NCBI GenBank assembly: GCA_947311845.1
Contig: CAMZMU010000123.1
Location: 10,861,417 to 10,925,416, forward strand
DNA length: 64,000 nt
Origin: Poa pratensis
Lineage: Eukaryota; Streptophyta; Magnoliopsida; Poales; Poaceae
Direction of reading: 5' to 3'
In this document: piece after piece, positions 54,104 through 64,000 of the stretch
How the letters are laid out: each line of letters begins with the position of its first letter
Position numbering within the stretch: position 1 is the stretch's first letter
Program-made: the position numbers and the translations under genes
Notes under the pieces: generated by a model
What the model saw: only the letters and a program-made list of their open reading frames with translations
What the model was told of the DNA's origin: nothing
Database searches by the model: none

Positions 54104-54478
54104 TGACGAGGTGTACCCTCATCAAATCCCATGGTTAAGGACCTAGGGTTGAGATTATGGGGAGAGAACGTGGTAGTACTGGTAGTTTCGTCGGCTGACA
54201 AGCAGAGGCAAAGATTTACCCAGGTTCAGGCCCCTCGGGTGGAGGTAAAGACCCTACTTCCTGCTTGTCTGTTATTGATCGCTGGAGATTATGAGGTTAC
54301 AAGGTGGCTCCGGCGAGATGACGATCTCGCAAGAGCTTTGGTGGTTCGAGTATGGCTTGGTCCCAGATCGGTACCCCTCCCAGCCTTTAAATAGGCTGGG
54401 TCTCGGGAGTTTGTAACCGACCTAGTTTACACGTAAGGAAAGTCTAAACCGACTATGCCTATGTCTAATCTTGGAGGG
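54104..54478 (-). repeat. 5' LTR of the outer gypsy element, first part (split by nested element)
   Basis: It matches 41141-41515 with a single substitution (gagAtttgg versus gagCtttgg). It is cut at GAGGG by the nested element and resumes at 62210. Confidence 0.95.
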
Positions 54479-54960
54479 TGTCGCGGGTTTGTCACGCGGA
54501 TGTCATGGAGATGACTTCGTAGAGTTGGGGATTAAGCGATCGAGCGTCTCCGAGCTAAAGATCGCAGGGCACGAGAAGACAATGTTTTTTACCCAGGTTC
54601 GGCCCCTCAATGTGAGGTAAAAACCTACGTCCTGCCTATCCTAGATTGGTATTGATATGAATAAGGTGTTACAAGGGGTTGGCGATCGATGTGTCGAGTC
54701 GCCTTGAGATCTAGGGCTTGAGAGCTTGTCTGTCTAGTCCTGCAAGTCCTCTTTATATATCCAGAGGCTCGCTAGGTTACAAAGGAATTACTTGGAGACT
54801 ATTTTTCTTGCCTTCCAAGTTAAGCCATCTTGGATCTTCTGCATTCTTCTTATACCGTGCTGCGACTCTTCGTGTCGGCCCACCTCAGTGCAAGCCCATT
54901 GATAATAAGCCGCATTACACTTGTGGGCCGCAGGTTAATCTATTTATCATAACCCCGGCA
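54479..54960 (-). repeat. 3' LTR of the nested element
   Basis: 482 bp, TGTCGCGGG..AACCCCGGCA. The minus strand carries TATATAAAG (plus tttatata at 54752-54759) as a candidate TATA box. Confidence 0.94.
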
Positions 54961-55301
54961 TTAGCCCCCAAGCTTAGCTTGGATTTCGAGTGAAGGCTTT
55001 TTTGTCTTAACAAACCCCTGAGCCGTGCACATGAATTATCCCAGCTGAACTCCAATTTTCATATTTCCAATCTGCGGCTTATAACTCTTCTCGGCGGCTC
55101 AAGAACGCGACTTAACCTGCCTGGACGGTTGATTTTCAGATCAAACGTCTTCCGCGTCTGGGCTATTTATCCTGGCTCATCGTTTTTCCCAGCGTTCTGC
55201 ATCAAGTCCTGCATTACGCATCCGCTGCTCCTTTCCGCCGCCTCCAATCTCGCTTCTCGTACTCACAATCCTTCGGTGGAGATCTCCATCAATCTGAGAA
55301 A

Positions 55302-58300
55302 ATGTCTCGCCGCAAGTGCAACTGGGAAGGCTCGTGGGTCGACGAAGATTTCCTGGAATCCCTAACTGCACGGGGCCTTCTTCCGCCAAAAGATCAATGC
55401 GAATGGCGAGCGGCTGGTGAGGAGGTAATCCCCAACCCTCAACCAGGAGAAGTAGTGATATTTGCGGAGCATGTTGAGCGTGGGTTCAAGCCCCCAGGCT
55501 CTCTCTTCTTCCGCTCCTTGATGCAGCGGTTGGTCTCCGCTTCCATGATATTGGCCCTAATTCGATGTTGCAAGTGAGCAACTTCCACGTCCTCTGCGAA
55601 GATTATCTGGGTATCCCGCCTTCAATAGATTTCTGGCTTGCTCTTTTCAATTGCAATAGTCAAAGGGAAACCACAGATGGTCCTTTCTCCAATGCGGCGC
55701 CATTTCCTTCCAACGCCGTAGGGGTAGTATTTTCCCAAAACTAACCTTGCCAAGAAAATCAAGGATTGGCAAAGACATTCTTCTATTGTAAAAACACTTC
55801 TCCTGAGGGTGAAATTCCTCTTCCTCTTTGGTCTCCTCTTCCCTTCGAGGCTACCGATGCTCTGTCTTCTAAATCTGATCCTTCTTCGTTGCCCTTTATC
55901 GAATCCCTTTTGACAAGGTGAGGGCGCTGACACTCCATGGTCTCACTGGATTAGATCTCATATCTTGCTGGACTAAGTGGCGAATTCAGCCTGTGAGTCG
56001 CCGCTCGCGACTTATATGGATTTCACTTGTCATGCAAACGACGTCGACCGTACTTGCCCTGAAGATTGGGACAAAGGGGAATGGATAAATTTCATTCGCC
56101 GAGTGACGGACGAGGATATCGACTCGTATGATAACGTCGGGCTTGCTCCCTTCTGGGCTGAGCACAAGCCTTTTGTGGTAATGTTTACTTGTCACCTGTT
56201 TCCTCGAAAATTCCTTCTCCAAAATTAATTATTTCTGACCTGAGCTCCTTTTCAGATCGATCCCTATTTCTGGGTTCTTCCCTCAGAGGACGCGACTTGA
56301 ACCAAGAAACCGCGGCTGAGTCGTCAAAGCAAGCCGCAGCCTTTGGCGAAGATACAGTTATGCACGATATTGTCTCCGAGCGAGGTAGCGCTTCTGAAGA
56401 GGAGCAACAAATGGCCGACGCTCTTCTGTCCTCGACTCCAAATACACCTTTCTTGGAACTTCCTGAGGTGCCTCGCAGGTCCTCGAAGCGTATTTTATGC
56501 AAGAGCTCAGAAGACCCCGCGCAGCCTGAGAAACGCCGCAAAGCCTTGGCGCTACTGGTAGAAACAAGAACTGCCAAATCTTTAAAACTTGCTGATCCCA
56601 ACAAGGCTGTTTCTCTTCCGAGGCTGTTGCAAAGGACTGCTTCTCAATAAGCTCGGGTAATTGTTTGCGACTCTCTCCTTTTCCTTTTGTGCTTGCGTAT
56701 TTTTGGCAAGGAATTGCTGATCACCACTTCTTTTCATACTCTGTAGGTTCAGATTTGCAAGGTTTATCTTCTCCTTCCTCTGGTTGCCTGATGAAGAGTA
56801 TCCGTGTCGCCTCTGGGTATGGTTCGCCTTCTTTTCAATGTTGCGGCTCTGCTAGGTCAGCTTATTAACCCATCAATGTTTTGCAGGGCCATGCCTGAAG
56901 AGGATACCAAGTCTAATTCTCATCCCACTTCTTCTCAGCCAGCTATGAGCGAGGATGATGCTGCTGATGAAAACGTGGGAAACAGTAATGGTGCGACTCA
57001 TCCAAGGCCCTCCCTGGAGGAAGGTATTGCTGATGCGGCTCCTGCCACGACCCAGTCGCAGCTCCATCCGCAACTCCTGCTGTTGGTAGGGTATCCACTG
57101 AAGATAGAATTCCAGCTCCAGGAAATAGTTCCAAGTCAATTGCGGATGCCATAATTGCTGCTGGAGATAAGCATGCTGCTCTGCTGCGCGGCCTAGTTGA
57201 GCAATTTTCTTCAAGTCGCCAGGTACATATACCGTAGCCCCCAAGGATCAAAACCTTGTGTCATCGCACGGGGTGTTGATTCTTTTCCTGGCTCCAAATC
57301 TCGAGCCCCCAAGTTCCTGGATAGTTTACCCATGCATTTTGCTCTGTTTATTTTCAGCTTGAACTGTCCTTGCTTGATGCTTCTGGCTCAATAAAGGGTA
57401 AAGGCATTTCCATAGATCATCCTGAAATGATGCAGTCTCCCTGGAGCAGCATAATGAGGTCATTAGGGACCAAGATCAGGAAATAAAATCTCTCAAAGGT
57501 CAACTCGACTCCTGTGAAGAGCAATTTAAAGAACTTGAAGCGATATGCAGCAGCGACTCATGGAGAAAGACGAAGTCATTAGATCTTTGCGAGAAGGGCT
57601 GACTCTTAAATCTGAATTGATTGATCGCTGAAGGGAGACCACGCAAAGGAACTCGCCGCGCGAGATGAAAAATATAACTCGCTGTTCAAAGCCTTTGAGG
57701 GTTTTGGCTCCATGTCAAATCAGCCATCCTGCAGCTTGCTGGTTCGTCTTTTATTCCTTTAATCATATATATTTTGGGTAACCAACGTGAGTCTCTGACT
57801 TGTTTCTTGCCTTTTCTTTCTTGACATAGGGCCTGAGGCCCCAGTGTCCCGCTCCAACTTGAAGGATCAACTGGTATATCTGTCTGACTTCAGCCAGCGC
57901 TTCTTAAAGGTTACCAAGGAAGTTATGACGGTAATCTCTCCTGCGACTGATGGCCCAACATCTTGCGAGTATTGGATAAATAAACTGCTCAAGGCTCCGC
58001 ATTATGTCTCTGATTGGAAACGATCCTCTGCTCGCGCCGGAGCCGCGCATGTCTTGACATTGCTCCGAGCATATTATCCAGAAATAGATGTTGGCAAGGT
58101 TGCTCGCCACGGCCTGGCGATGAGCGCGGATGATACTGAACTGCCAATAAGCGAGTACTTCGATATCTGGAAAGGGATGCGGGTATGCCACAAAATTTGT
58201 TGATAACTTAGACTTGGGCACTTATCTCGAAAATTCAATCTTGATGGCCCACAGGAGCTGAGTCATCCGGCTACTACTCCATCAACAGTATCTGGTGGCC

Positions 58301-58410
58301 CTTCTGCCTCGTCTGGCGGCGCCCTGATTATTAGGGCACCTGCGACTGCAACCGCGAGACAAGCCGCGCCAATTCCCACTCCTGTAGCTCGGAAGAAGAA
58401 AAATAAATAA
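55302..58410 (+). pseudogene. Antisense PF04195-type gene of the nested element, multi-exon, frameshifted
   Basis: The ATG at 55302 begins MSRRKCNWEGSWVDEDFLES. VVIFAEHVERGFKPPGSLFF is the conserved start of PF04195, and a shift near 55530 leads into FHDIGPNSMLQVSNFHVLCE. Further blocks include LTLHGLTGLDLISCW (55930), a spacer with acidic and basic patches (56190-56650), coiled-coil-like pieces (57400-57700) and, after an AG at about 57829, GPEAPVSRSNLKDQLVYLSD with HVLTLLRAYYPEIDVGKVAR. The last exon ends in a basic PVARKKKNK with TAA at 58408-58410. Introns are supported by GT-AG-like borders but not proven. Its conservation in position and domain with the outer element argues for a real element gene. 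Confidence 0.7.
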
Positions 58411-58995
58411 TGTGGGACATGCCCGTTAGTCTGTAAGACATTCATGTATTATAAACAGTATTTTGGTGACCTATAAGCAGGTTCTTTTCATGATAATTCC
58501 ATTAAGTAGACGCTCGCGCGGCTCAGTATTTCCTAGGAACATGTGTGTTCAGGGTCGAGAGCGGCCATGATAGGCAATCAAGCTCGATTGACGCCACACC
58601 CCAGTACTTTGGCCGCATAATGCAAGACGCTTCTAGCTTAAGGATTGCCACTAGTTTGGCAAAATTTGAGGTGCGATTGGTACTCGCGATGCTCGTAAGG
58701 AGCCCTCAAGGGTCAGTGATATATGAAATTCAAAAGACTCAGCGACTCAATGATAGTTGAGGCGAAACGACAAACCCTTGAATGTCAAGGGTGCCGGCTT
58801 TATTTCATAATCACTCGATGTTTTACAGGGTGTTACAGGATGATGCAGGCCCTTTAATGCGGGTTTTCTATTCCCCGCAGGCCATGCATACTTGATACTC
58901 ATCGCACTTAGTTGCGAATTAATACTCCTAACGGAGTGGGTTGAACACCTGATCGGGTCGAGCATGATAGCTCCGATGTATGTCTCATGTTGAAG
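58411..58995. other. Non-coding spacer of the nested element
   Basis: Between the antisense gene and the pol remnant. No domain found. Likely the downstream region of both converging genes. Confidence 0.4.
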
Positions 58996-59415
58996 CAGAG
59001 AGCAAGTTTGTTAGGCGATTAGCCGCACTGAGCTGCGACTTATGTCGAGTTGAGTTTGCTTTGTAAGGACTCACGATAACTGAGCCTCTTTGGCTGGGGT
59101 TGTTGATCGAGGCTGGGTCTATGCACATGCGCCATCTCTTGTCTTCTTTTTGTATCAAAGCGACCTCTGGGGCATTATCTTGCTGATGCGCGACTTCTCG
59201 GTGGGTATTTACCATCCGGTGGCTGCATCCTGTTGGCCGCTTCCGCGGTACCTCCAACGCGACTCGTTTGAGCTGCGATTACCGATCTGCGACTGATATC
59301 CGTGTGGAGTTGGCGATGCAAGCTTCTTCTGCGAGTACTGAGCCTGCGTTCTCGCATTCTAACGCTCTCTGCCTGTCTCCATATATTGTAATAACACCGT
59401 TTGGTCCTGGTATCT
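58985..59415 (-). pseudogene. Residual reverse-transcriptase start of the nested element
   Basis: PEVALIQKEDKRWRMCIDPA followed by SINN corresponds to the beginning of the RT domain (the WRMCVDF..LN box in intact gypsy elements). After this the frame is lost and nothing resembling the YVDD box, RNase H or integrase follows. The deletion therefore removed most of pol. Confidence 0.7.
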
Positions 59416-60090
59416 TTAACTGTAGGTAGACGTAGCAGGGGCGGCGGTAAATTTGACATAGGCTTCTCTTCCAAAGATCGCATGATATGAGCTTTTGACT
59501 GCTACAACCTCAAAGTCTAGGAGCTCTGTGCGGAAGTTCCGCTCTGTTCCAAAGCTAACTTCAAGTGTTATCTTTCCGATTGGTCGCGTAACAGCTCCTG
59601 GGATTATGCCTTGAATTTCTTTCCTGGATGGTCGCAGCCTCGTCTCGGGTATATTCATTCTTCGGAGCGTGTCTTGATATAGGATGTTTACTCTTCCTCC
59701 TCCGTCCATTAGGACCTTACTTAACTTGTATCCCGCGACTTCAGGCGTGACCACAAGAGCTGGCTGTCCTGGATCTCTTACTTCTGGGGGGTGATCGCCG
59801 CGACTCCAAATAACCGATTGCTCTGTCCAGCGACGATACCTTTCTGGCGTTGAAATCTGACCGCTCTTCCGGCTTCCATCCGTTGTTTGTACTTCCACTG
59901 TATGAAACTGTCCTATGTTTCTTCTAGGTAAAACGTCAGGCCCTTGATGAGAGCTAGATTTATTCTTGTGCTGCATTGATCCGCTGCGAGCCGCATCTGG
60001 CGTGTCGCCTTCTTTCCACCTCCGGTAATAATGACATTGCGCCTTTGTGTGACCGCTGGCCTGCCATCTCTCCTGCGATGTAAGTCGCAA
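59416..60090 (-). pseudogene. gag zinc knuckle-like region and protease of the nested element
   Basis: The frame holds GHTKAQCHYYRRWKEGD (knuckle-like), then VLMDGGGRVNILYQDTLRRM, the protease active-site region with GGG where the outer element has GGS. SSYHAIFGREAYVKFTAAPA follows. The layout matches the protease at 50543 of the outer element. Open from 60090 to 59416. Confidence 0.75.
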
Positions 60091-61721
60091 GGCACGTCGA
60101 AGATCCCCTTGCAGTTATTAGGGAGTAAGGCCTTATCACTCCCTTGCTCCTTCATCTGGTGTGCGCGATGTTCAGTTTGCGCGACTTGCAATTTCCCTGT
60201 TGGGTTCTGTGATAAGCCGCCTGTCCCCTTATCTGTCTTTGCGTACTTGTCAGCTGTTGCCAAAAGCTGGTCGAAACTATCAATCTTGTGCTCAGCGCGA
60301 CTTAATTTGTGCACCAGCGGCTCAAATCTACAGTTCTTCCTCATAGCTTGTATTGCAGCTGTACTGTTAAGTTTTGGCGGAGCCAAGGATCTCCGCGATT
60401 CTCTTGATCCAGTCACCGCTTGATTCGTCCTCTTTTTGAATGCATTGTCTAAGGTTTTTCATGTCTTCTGTTTGGAATCTGTTGATGAACTTGTCCTTCA
60501 AGTCTTCCCATGTGCTTATTGATTTTGATGGCAGCCTTAACAGCCAATCCCTGCTTCTCCCTGTATTGCCAAGTGGAAATATTTCGCACGTACTTCCTGA
60601 GTTACATCAGCCCCTGTCATGCTTGCCTCGTAATCTTCTATCCATAAGGCAGGGTCTTGGTCACTGCGATAGGTGGTGACTCGCTGCGACTCACGAAGTT
60701 CGGGGGGAAACGAGTGAGCCGTATTTCCTCTCCAAAACATGCTGGTCCTTTCAATAATGAATAGGAGTTTACTGGCGCTGAATCTTCATCTGAATCAGTT
60801 TCAATCTGGGATGGCTGAGTCGCTCCGGACGTCTGTGACTCGCCTTCTATCTTCTTTTCTTTTTCCAATGATACCTGCAAACCTGCTAGCTGGTTGACCA
60901 CTTCTTCGACGCTGCACTTTTCTCCTCCCCATGATACCTCGTTTTGCGGCTCATTGGGCGTGACTCCATACATATTTGCTTGTTGTAAGCAGCGGTTTGC
61001 AGTAGGTCGATCGCACGGCGAGCTTCCTTATCAGCTCGCGTGTCTCCAACCGGTGTATCTTTGACAATATTCCTATCGCGGCATACGTTGCTCTCTGGGT
61101 CGCCGTGGAACTGTGATTTCATCTCTCCTCTGTCCATCTTGATCTGATGCTTTTGCTGCCAACGACGGAGTCGCCAATCTTCTTCTTGGAGTTTCTTGCG
61201 CTCAGATGTCGTCTTGGTTCGGACCGCCTGGTGCTTTGGCTGCCAGCGACGGAGTCGTCGACCTTCTTCTTGGAGTTTTTCGCGCTCAGCCGCGAGTCTT
61301 TGTGCCTCTTCACAGAGTTCCGTCCTGATAGCTTCAATCTCTTCAATCTTGAGGTCTCCTTCCTGATTTGGTAGAGATCCCCAAACAGGTCTTGACGGGA
61401 CGGGGATGGGTAGTTTGCTGTAGCTTGTTGTAGCTCCTCCAACACGCGGACCCTGACCGGCCGCAGTTCCTCCACCGACTCGCTTCCTTGAGTCGCATCT
61501 ATAGATCTGCGACTGACGGATCCGACGAAAACTTTTACTGATCCGATGGGAACAATGTATCCAAACTCGATGCGATCTGCCTCGGGTCCCCACTCTGAGT
61601 CGTCGATGAAGGGGACCCCATTGATGTCTTCAACTTGGCCGATGGCGATGTCCTTGAAGCCTGATTTCGATCCTGCGCGGAACGTGACGCTTTTGACCGC
61701 AGGCCCCACGGTGGGCGCCAA
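59913..61721 (-). pseudogene. gag of the nested element, frameshifted
   Basis: It opens after the PBS with MAPTVGPAVKSVTFRAGSKS (61721). A basic repeat area follows in which RHLSARNSKKKIGDSVVGSK and SRLSAKNSKKKVDDSVAGSQ are duplicated (61140-61280). Then come KCSVEEVVNQLAGLQVSLEK, a Tat-type gag core (VTTYRSDQDPALWIEDYEAS near 60640, with minus-strand DWLLRLPSKSI at about 60530), and FEPLVHKLSRAEHKIDSFDQ. Several shifts separate these blocks. Confidence 0.75.
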
Positions 61722-61722
61722 C
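61702..61722 (-). other. Primer-binding site of the nested element
   Basis: Minus strand GTTGGCGCCCACCGTGGGG adjoins the LTR starting at 61723. It shares TGGCGCC with the PBS of the outer element but differs after it. Confidence 0.7.
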
Positions 61723-62204
61723 TATCGTGGGTTTGTCACGCAGATGTAATGGAGATGACTTCGTTGAGTTGGGGATTAAGCGATCGAGCGTCTCCGAGCT
61801 AAAGATCGCAGGGCATGAGAAGACAATGTTTTTTACCCAGGTTCGGCCCCTCAATGTGAGGTAAAGACCTACGTCCTGCCTATCCTAGATTGGTATTGAT
61901 ATGAATAAGGTGTTACAAGGGGTTGGCGATCGATGTGTCGAGTCGCCTTGAGATCTAGGGCTTGAGAGCTTGTCTGTCTAGTCCTGCGAGTCCTCTTTAT
62001 ATATCCAGAGGCTCGCTAGGTTACAAAGGAATTACTTGGAGACTACTTTTCTTGCCTTCCAAGTTAAGCCATCTTGGATCTTCTGGATTCTTCTTATACC
62101 GTGCTGCGACTCTTCGTGTCGGCCCACCTCAGTGCAAACCCATTGATAATAAGCCGCATTACACTTGTGGGCCGCAGGTTAATCTATTTATCATAACCCC
62201 GACA
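61723..62204 (-). repeat. 5' LTR of the nested element
   Basis: 482 bp and collinear with 54479-54960. On the plus strand it starts TA instead of TG, so the terminal dinucleotide on the sense strand is TA rather than CA. Twelve substitutions relative to the other LTR were counted by eye, with no indels. Confidence 0.94.
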
Positions 62205-62209
62205 GAGGG

Positions 62210-62329
62210 TACTCCATCTTCTTGGGCCTCTTGTCTTGGGCTTCGAGTAGGCTCTTCGATATTGGGCCTTAGTCGTCACGTGCACCAGGTACCCTCACAA
62301 TAGGGTACCCGATATGTATACCCATGTCA
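62210..62329 (-). repeat. 5' LTR of the outer gypsy element, second part
   Basis: It matches 41516-41632 with one 3-bp insertion (tcaCAAtaggg versus tcatagggt) and no substitution seen. It ends CCATGTCA followed by the CCTAT duplication. Confidence 0.95.
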
Positions 62330-62341
62330 CCTATCTAGTCT

Positions 62342-64000
62342 TCACTTTTTCTTCGTGTGTGTCCCTTTCTTCTGATTGCGCCGTAACCATGGACAATCTT
62401 CTTCATTTAACTTCATGCTTGGGTCAGTGTTCACTTTGAAGGACGGAATTTCATGAAACTTATTATAATATTCTCACATATCTGTCTTGTCCTCCACTCC
62501 CACGATGGTTCTTTTCCCTGAAAGAACTATGTGGCGCTTTGACTCATCGGCTGATGTATTCGCTTGCTTATCTTTTCTTTTTTTCGGTTTGGTAGACATG
62601 TCCTTCACATAGAAAACCTGAGCCACGTCATTGGCTAGAACGAATGGTTTGGTGTCGTACGCAAGATTCTTGAGATCCACTGTAGTCATTCCGTACAATG
62701 GGTCTACATTTACCCCGCCGCCTTTCAGGTTGAACCATTTGCACCAGAACAAAGGGACCTTAAAAGAAGGTCCATAGTCAAGTTCCCATATCTGCTCTAT
62801 GTAACCATAATATGTGACCGTGACCTTTCGCCCATTGTTGTTTGTTGAATCATCAAAGCGGACACCACTGTTTTGGTTGGTGCTCTTTTTATCTTGGGCG
62901 TTTGTGTACAATGTATTCCCATTTATCTCGTACCCTTGGAAAGTCCAAATAGTCGAAGATGGTCCCCTAGACAACAAGTACAGCTCATCTGAGACAGTGT
63001 TGTCATTGTTGAGATGTGTTTGCAACCAACCGCCAAAATTCTCCACGTGTTCCTTTGTAATCAAGGAGTCATCCATCCTCGGTTGTTGGAGCGTACAATA
63101 TCCTTGTGTATCTGGATATACGGAGCCACCAAACTGGAATTATGTAGAACTGTCTAGTGTGCTTGTGTGAAGGAATGTCCGTCCCTACATATTGTTGATT
63201 TCCTTCCTAGAGTGCCTTTTCCACTCAGTCTAACCTCATGTCCTGATTCAGGAAGACCAATCGGCTTAATGCCAGGAATAAAGTCAACACAAAACTCAAT
63301 GACCTCCTCTGTTCCATAGCCTTTGGAGATGCTTCCTTCTGGCCTAGCACAGTTATGAACATACTTCTTCAAGACTCCCATGAACCTCTCAAAGGGGAGC
63401 ATATTGTGTAGAAATACAGGACCCAGAATGATAATCTCGTCGACCAGGTGTACTAGGAGATGTGTCATAATATTGAAAAAGGATGGTGGGAACACCAACT
63501 CAAATATAACGAGACATTGAACCACATCCTTCTGTAGCCTTGGTAGAGTGGCTGGATTGATTACCTTCTGCGAAATTGCATTGAGGAACGCACATAGCTT
63601 AACAATGGGTAGTCAAACATTTTCCGGTAGAAGCCCCCGCAATGCAACCGGAAGCAATTGAGTCATAAGCACGTGGCAGTCATGAGACTTTAGGTTCTGT
63701 AACTTTTTCTCTGCCATATTTATTATTCCCTTTATATTCGACGAGAAGCCAGACGGGACCTTCATACTGCTCAGGACTTCAAAAAAAATTCCTTCTCTTC
63801 TTTGGTAAGAGCGTAGCTAGCAAGACTTAGACGTCCTTTATCCGTCTTCATTGGATGCAGGTTGTCTGGTTCTTTCATAAGTTGCTGGTCCTGTCGTGCA
63901 TCCGGCGTATCTTTTGTCTTCCCATACATGCCCAAGAAGCCTAGCAGGTTCACGCAAAGATTCTTCATCACGTGCATCACATCGATTGCAGAGCGGACCT
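62342..64000 (-). pseudogene. CACTA TnpD-type transposase, 3' part (Tnp2 end, DUF4218, DUF4216), broken and continuing past the window
   Basis: Reading the minus strand from 64000: MHVMKNLCVNLLGFLGMYGK and KGRLSLASYALTKEEKEFFL are the end of the Tnp2 transposase region. PSFFNIMTHLLVHLVDEIII and PFERFMGVLKKYVHNCARPE belong to DUF4218. TIWTFQGYEINGNTLYT, GVRFDDSTNNNG and VPLFWCKWFNLKGGGVNVD belong to DUF4216. A shift in an A run near 63785, a TAG near 63152, a shift near 63080 and a TGA at 62474-62476 break the frame. The true C-terminus reads LNEEDCPWLRRNQKKGTHTK with TGA at 62342-62344. In intact CACTAs this protein is the DDE transposase that cuts the element ends. Confidence 0.88.

Larger units (their letters stand above)
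54479..62204 (-). mobile_element. Nested gypsy-type retrotransposon with pol mostly deleted
   Basis: LTRs 54479-54960 and 61723-62204 (482 bp each) and target duplication GAGGG (54474-54478 and 62205-62209). A purine tract CTTGGGGGCTAA (minus) beside 54960 and TGGCGCCCACCGTGGGGCC (minus) beside 61723 set the minus strand as sense. gag and protease remnants lie at 59416-61721. Only a reverse-transcriptase start remains (about 59000-59200), and RNase H and integrase are missing. A plus-strand PF04195-type gene fills 55302-58410. It depends on trans factors. The LTRs differ at 12 of 482 sites. Confidence 0.94.
41141..62329 (-). mobile_element. Ty3/gypsy LTR retrotransposon (Tat-like, with antisense ORFs), carrying a nested element
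   Basis: LTRs at 41141-41632 and 54104-54478 plus 62210-62329 start TGACGAGG and end CCATGTCA. CCTAT flanks the insertion (41136-41140 and 62330-62334). A PBS-like TGGCGCCGTCTGTGGGAA (minus, 54082-54101) and a polypurine CTCGGGGGCTAC beside 41632 set the minus strand as sense. gag, protease, RT, RNase H and integrase follow in gypsy order (54080 down to 47342). A long extra region then carries plus-strand ORFs of the PF04195 type. The LTRs differ by one substitution and a 3-bp indel, yet many single-base frameshifts break gag-pol. Confidence 0.95.

Overview
The window reads as intergenic DNA of a large-genome grass, most likely Pooideae/Triticeae. Almost every recognisable feature is a transposable element of a grass type, elements are nested inside one another, and I find no convincing intact host gene. 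Borders below were set by reading terminal repeats and target-site duplications (TSDs) by eye. Family names are given only where a domain or terminus supports them.

Left third (1-10,500): an island of small or decayed elements. It holds a PIF/Harbinger-like element (550-1337), a small membrane-protein pseudogene with two in-frame TAG codons (1932-2384), an old LTR relic (3704-4650), a 5'-truncated LINE with its TSD (5957-6890) and a second Harbinger-like element (9359-10316).

Centre (10,509-24,319): a CACTA transposon with a CAG TSD and subterminal GCCGACGGC repeats. It carries a decayed eight-exon accessory transposase gene (Ptta/En/Spm type) on the minus strand and no TnpD. A full-length non-autonomous LTR retrotransposon (16,919-24,134, TSD TATAC) sits in its right subterminal region.

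24,320-33,470: a SINE with a 15-bp TSD, two Stowaway MITEs (123 bp and 49 bp), a GC-rich unknown ORF, and a MULE (29,408-31,649, 9-bp TSD, about 160-bp TIRs). The MULE carries an apparently intact two-exon GRF zinc-finger gene beside a decayed mudrA fragment. AT-rich and purine-rich arrays follow.

Right half (33,474-64,000): CACTA-derived DNA. It contains a broken accessory gene with a C-terminal Ulp1-like protease, itself interrupted by a 714-bp hAT element; a small gene with a UIM-like motif and three upstream CACGTG boxes; and the 3' end of a TnpD transposase gene. A Tat-like Ty3/gypsy element (41,141-62,329, TSD CCTAT) lies 7 bp past the TnpD stop. A second gypsy-type element (54,479-62,204, TSD GAGGG) lies inside an LTR of the first. 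Both carry antisense open reading frames of the putative gypsy-type transposon class (PF04195) beyond gag-pol, and the inner one has lost most of pol.

The most unusual observation is an age inversion. The LTRs of the host gypsy element differ at about 1 of 490 sites, while those of the element nested inside it differ at about 12 of 482. Other leads are six polypurine-tract-like motifs spaced 55-74 bp, families of paired hairpin repeats whose arms co-vary, and the intact GRF gene inside a MULE with a dead transposase.
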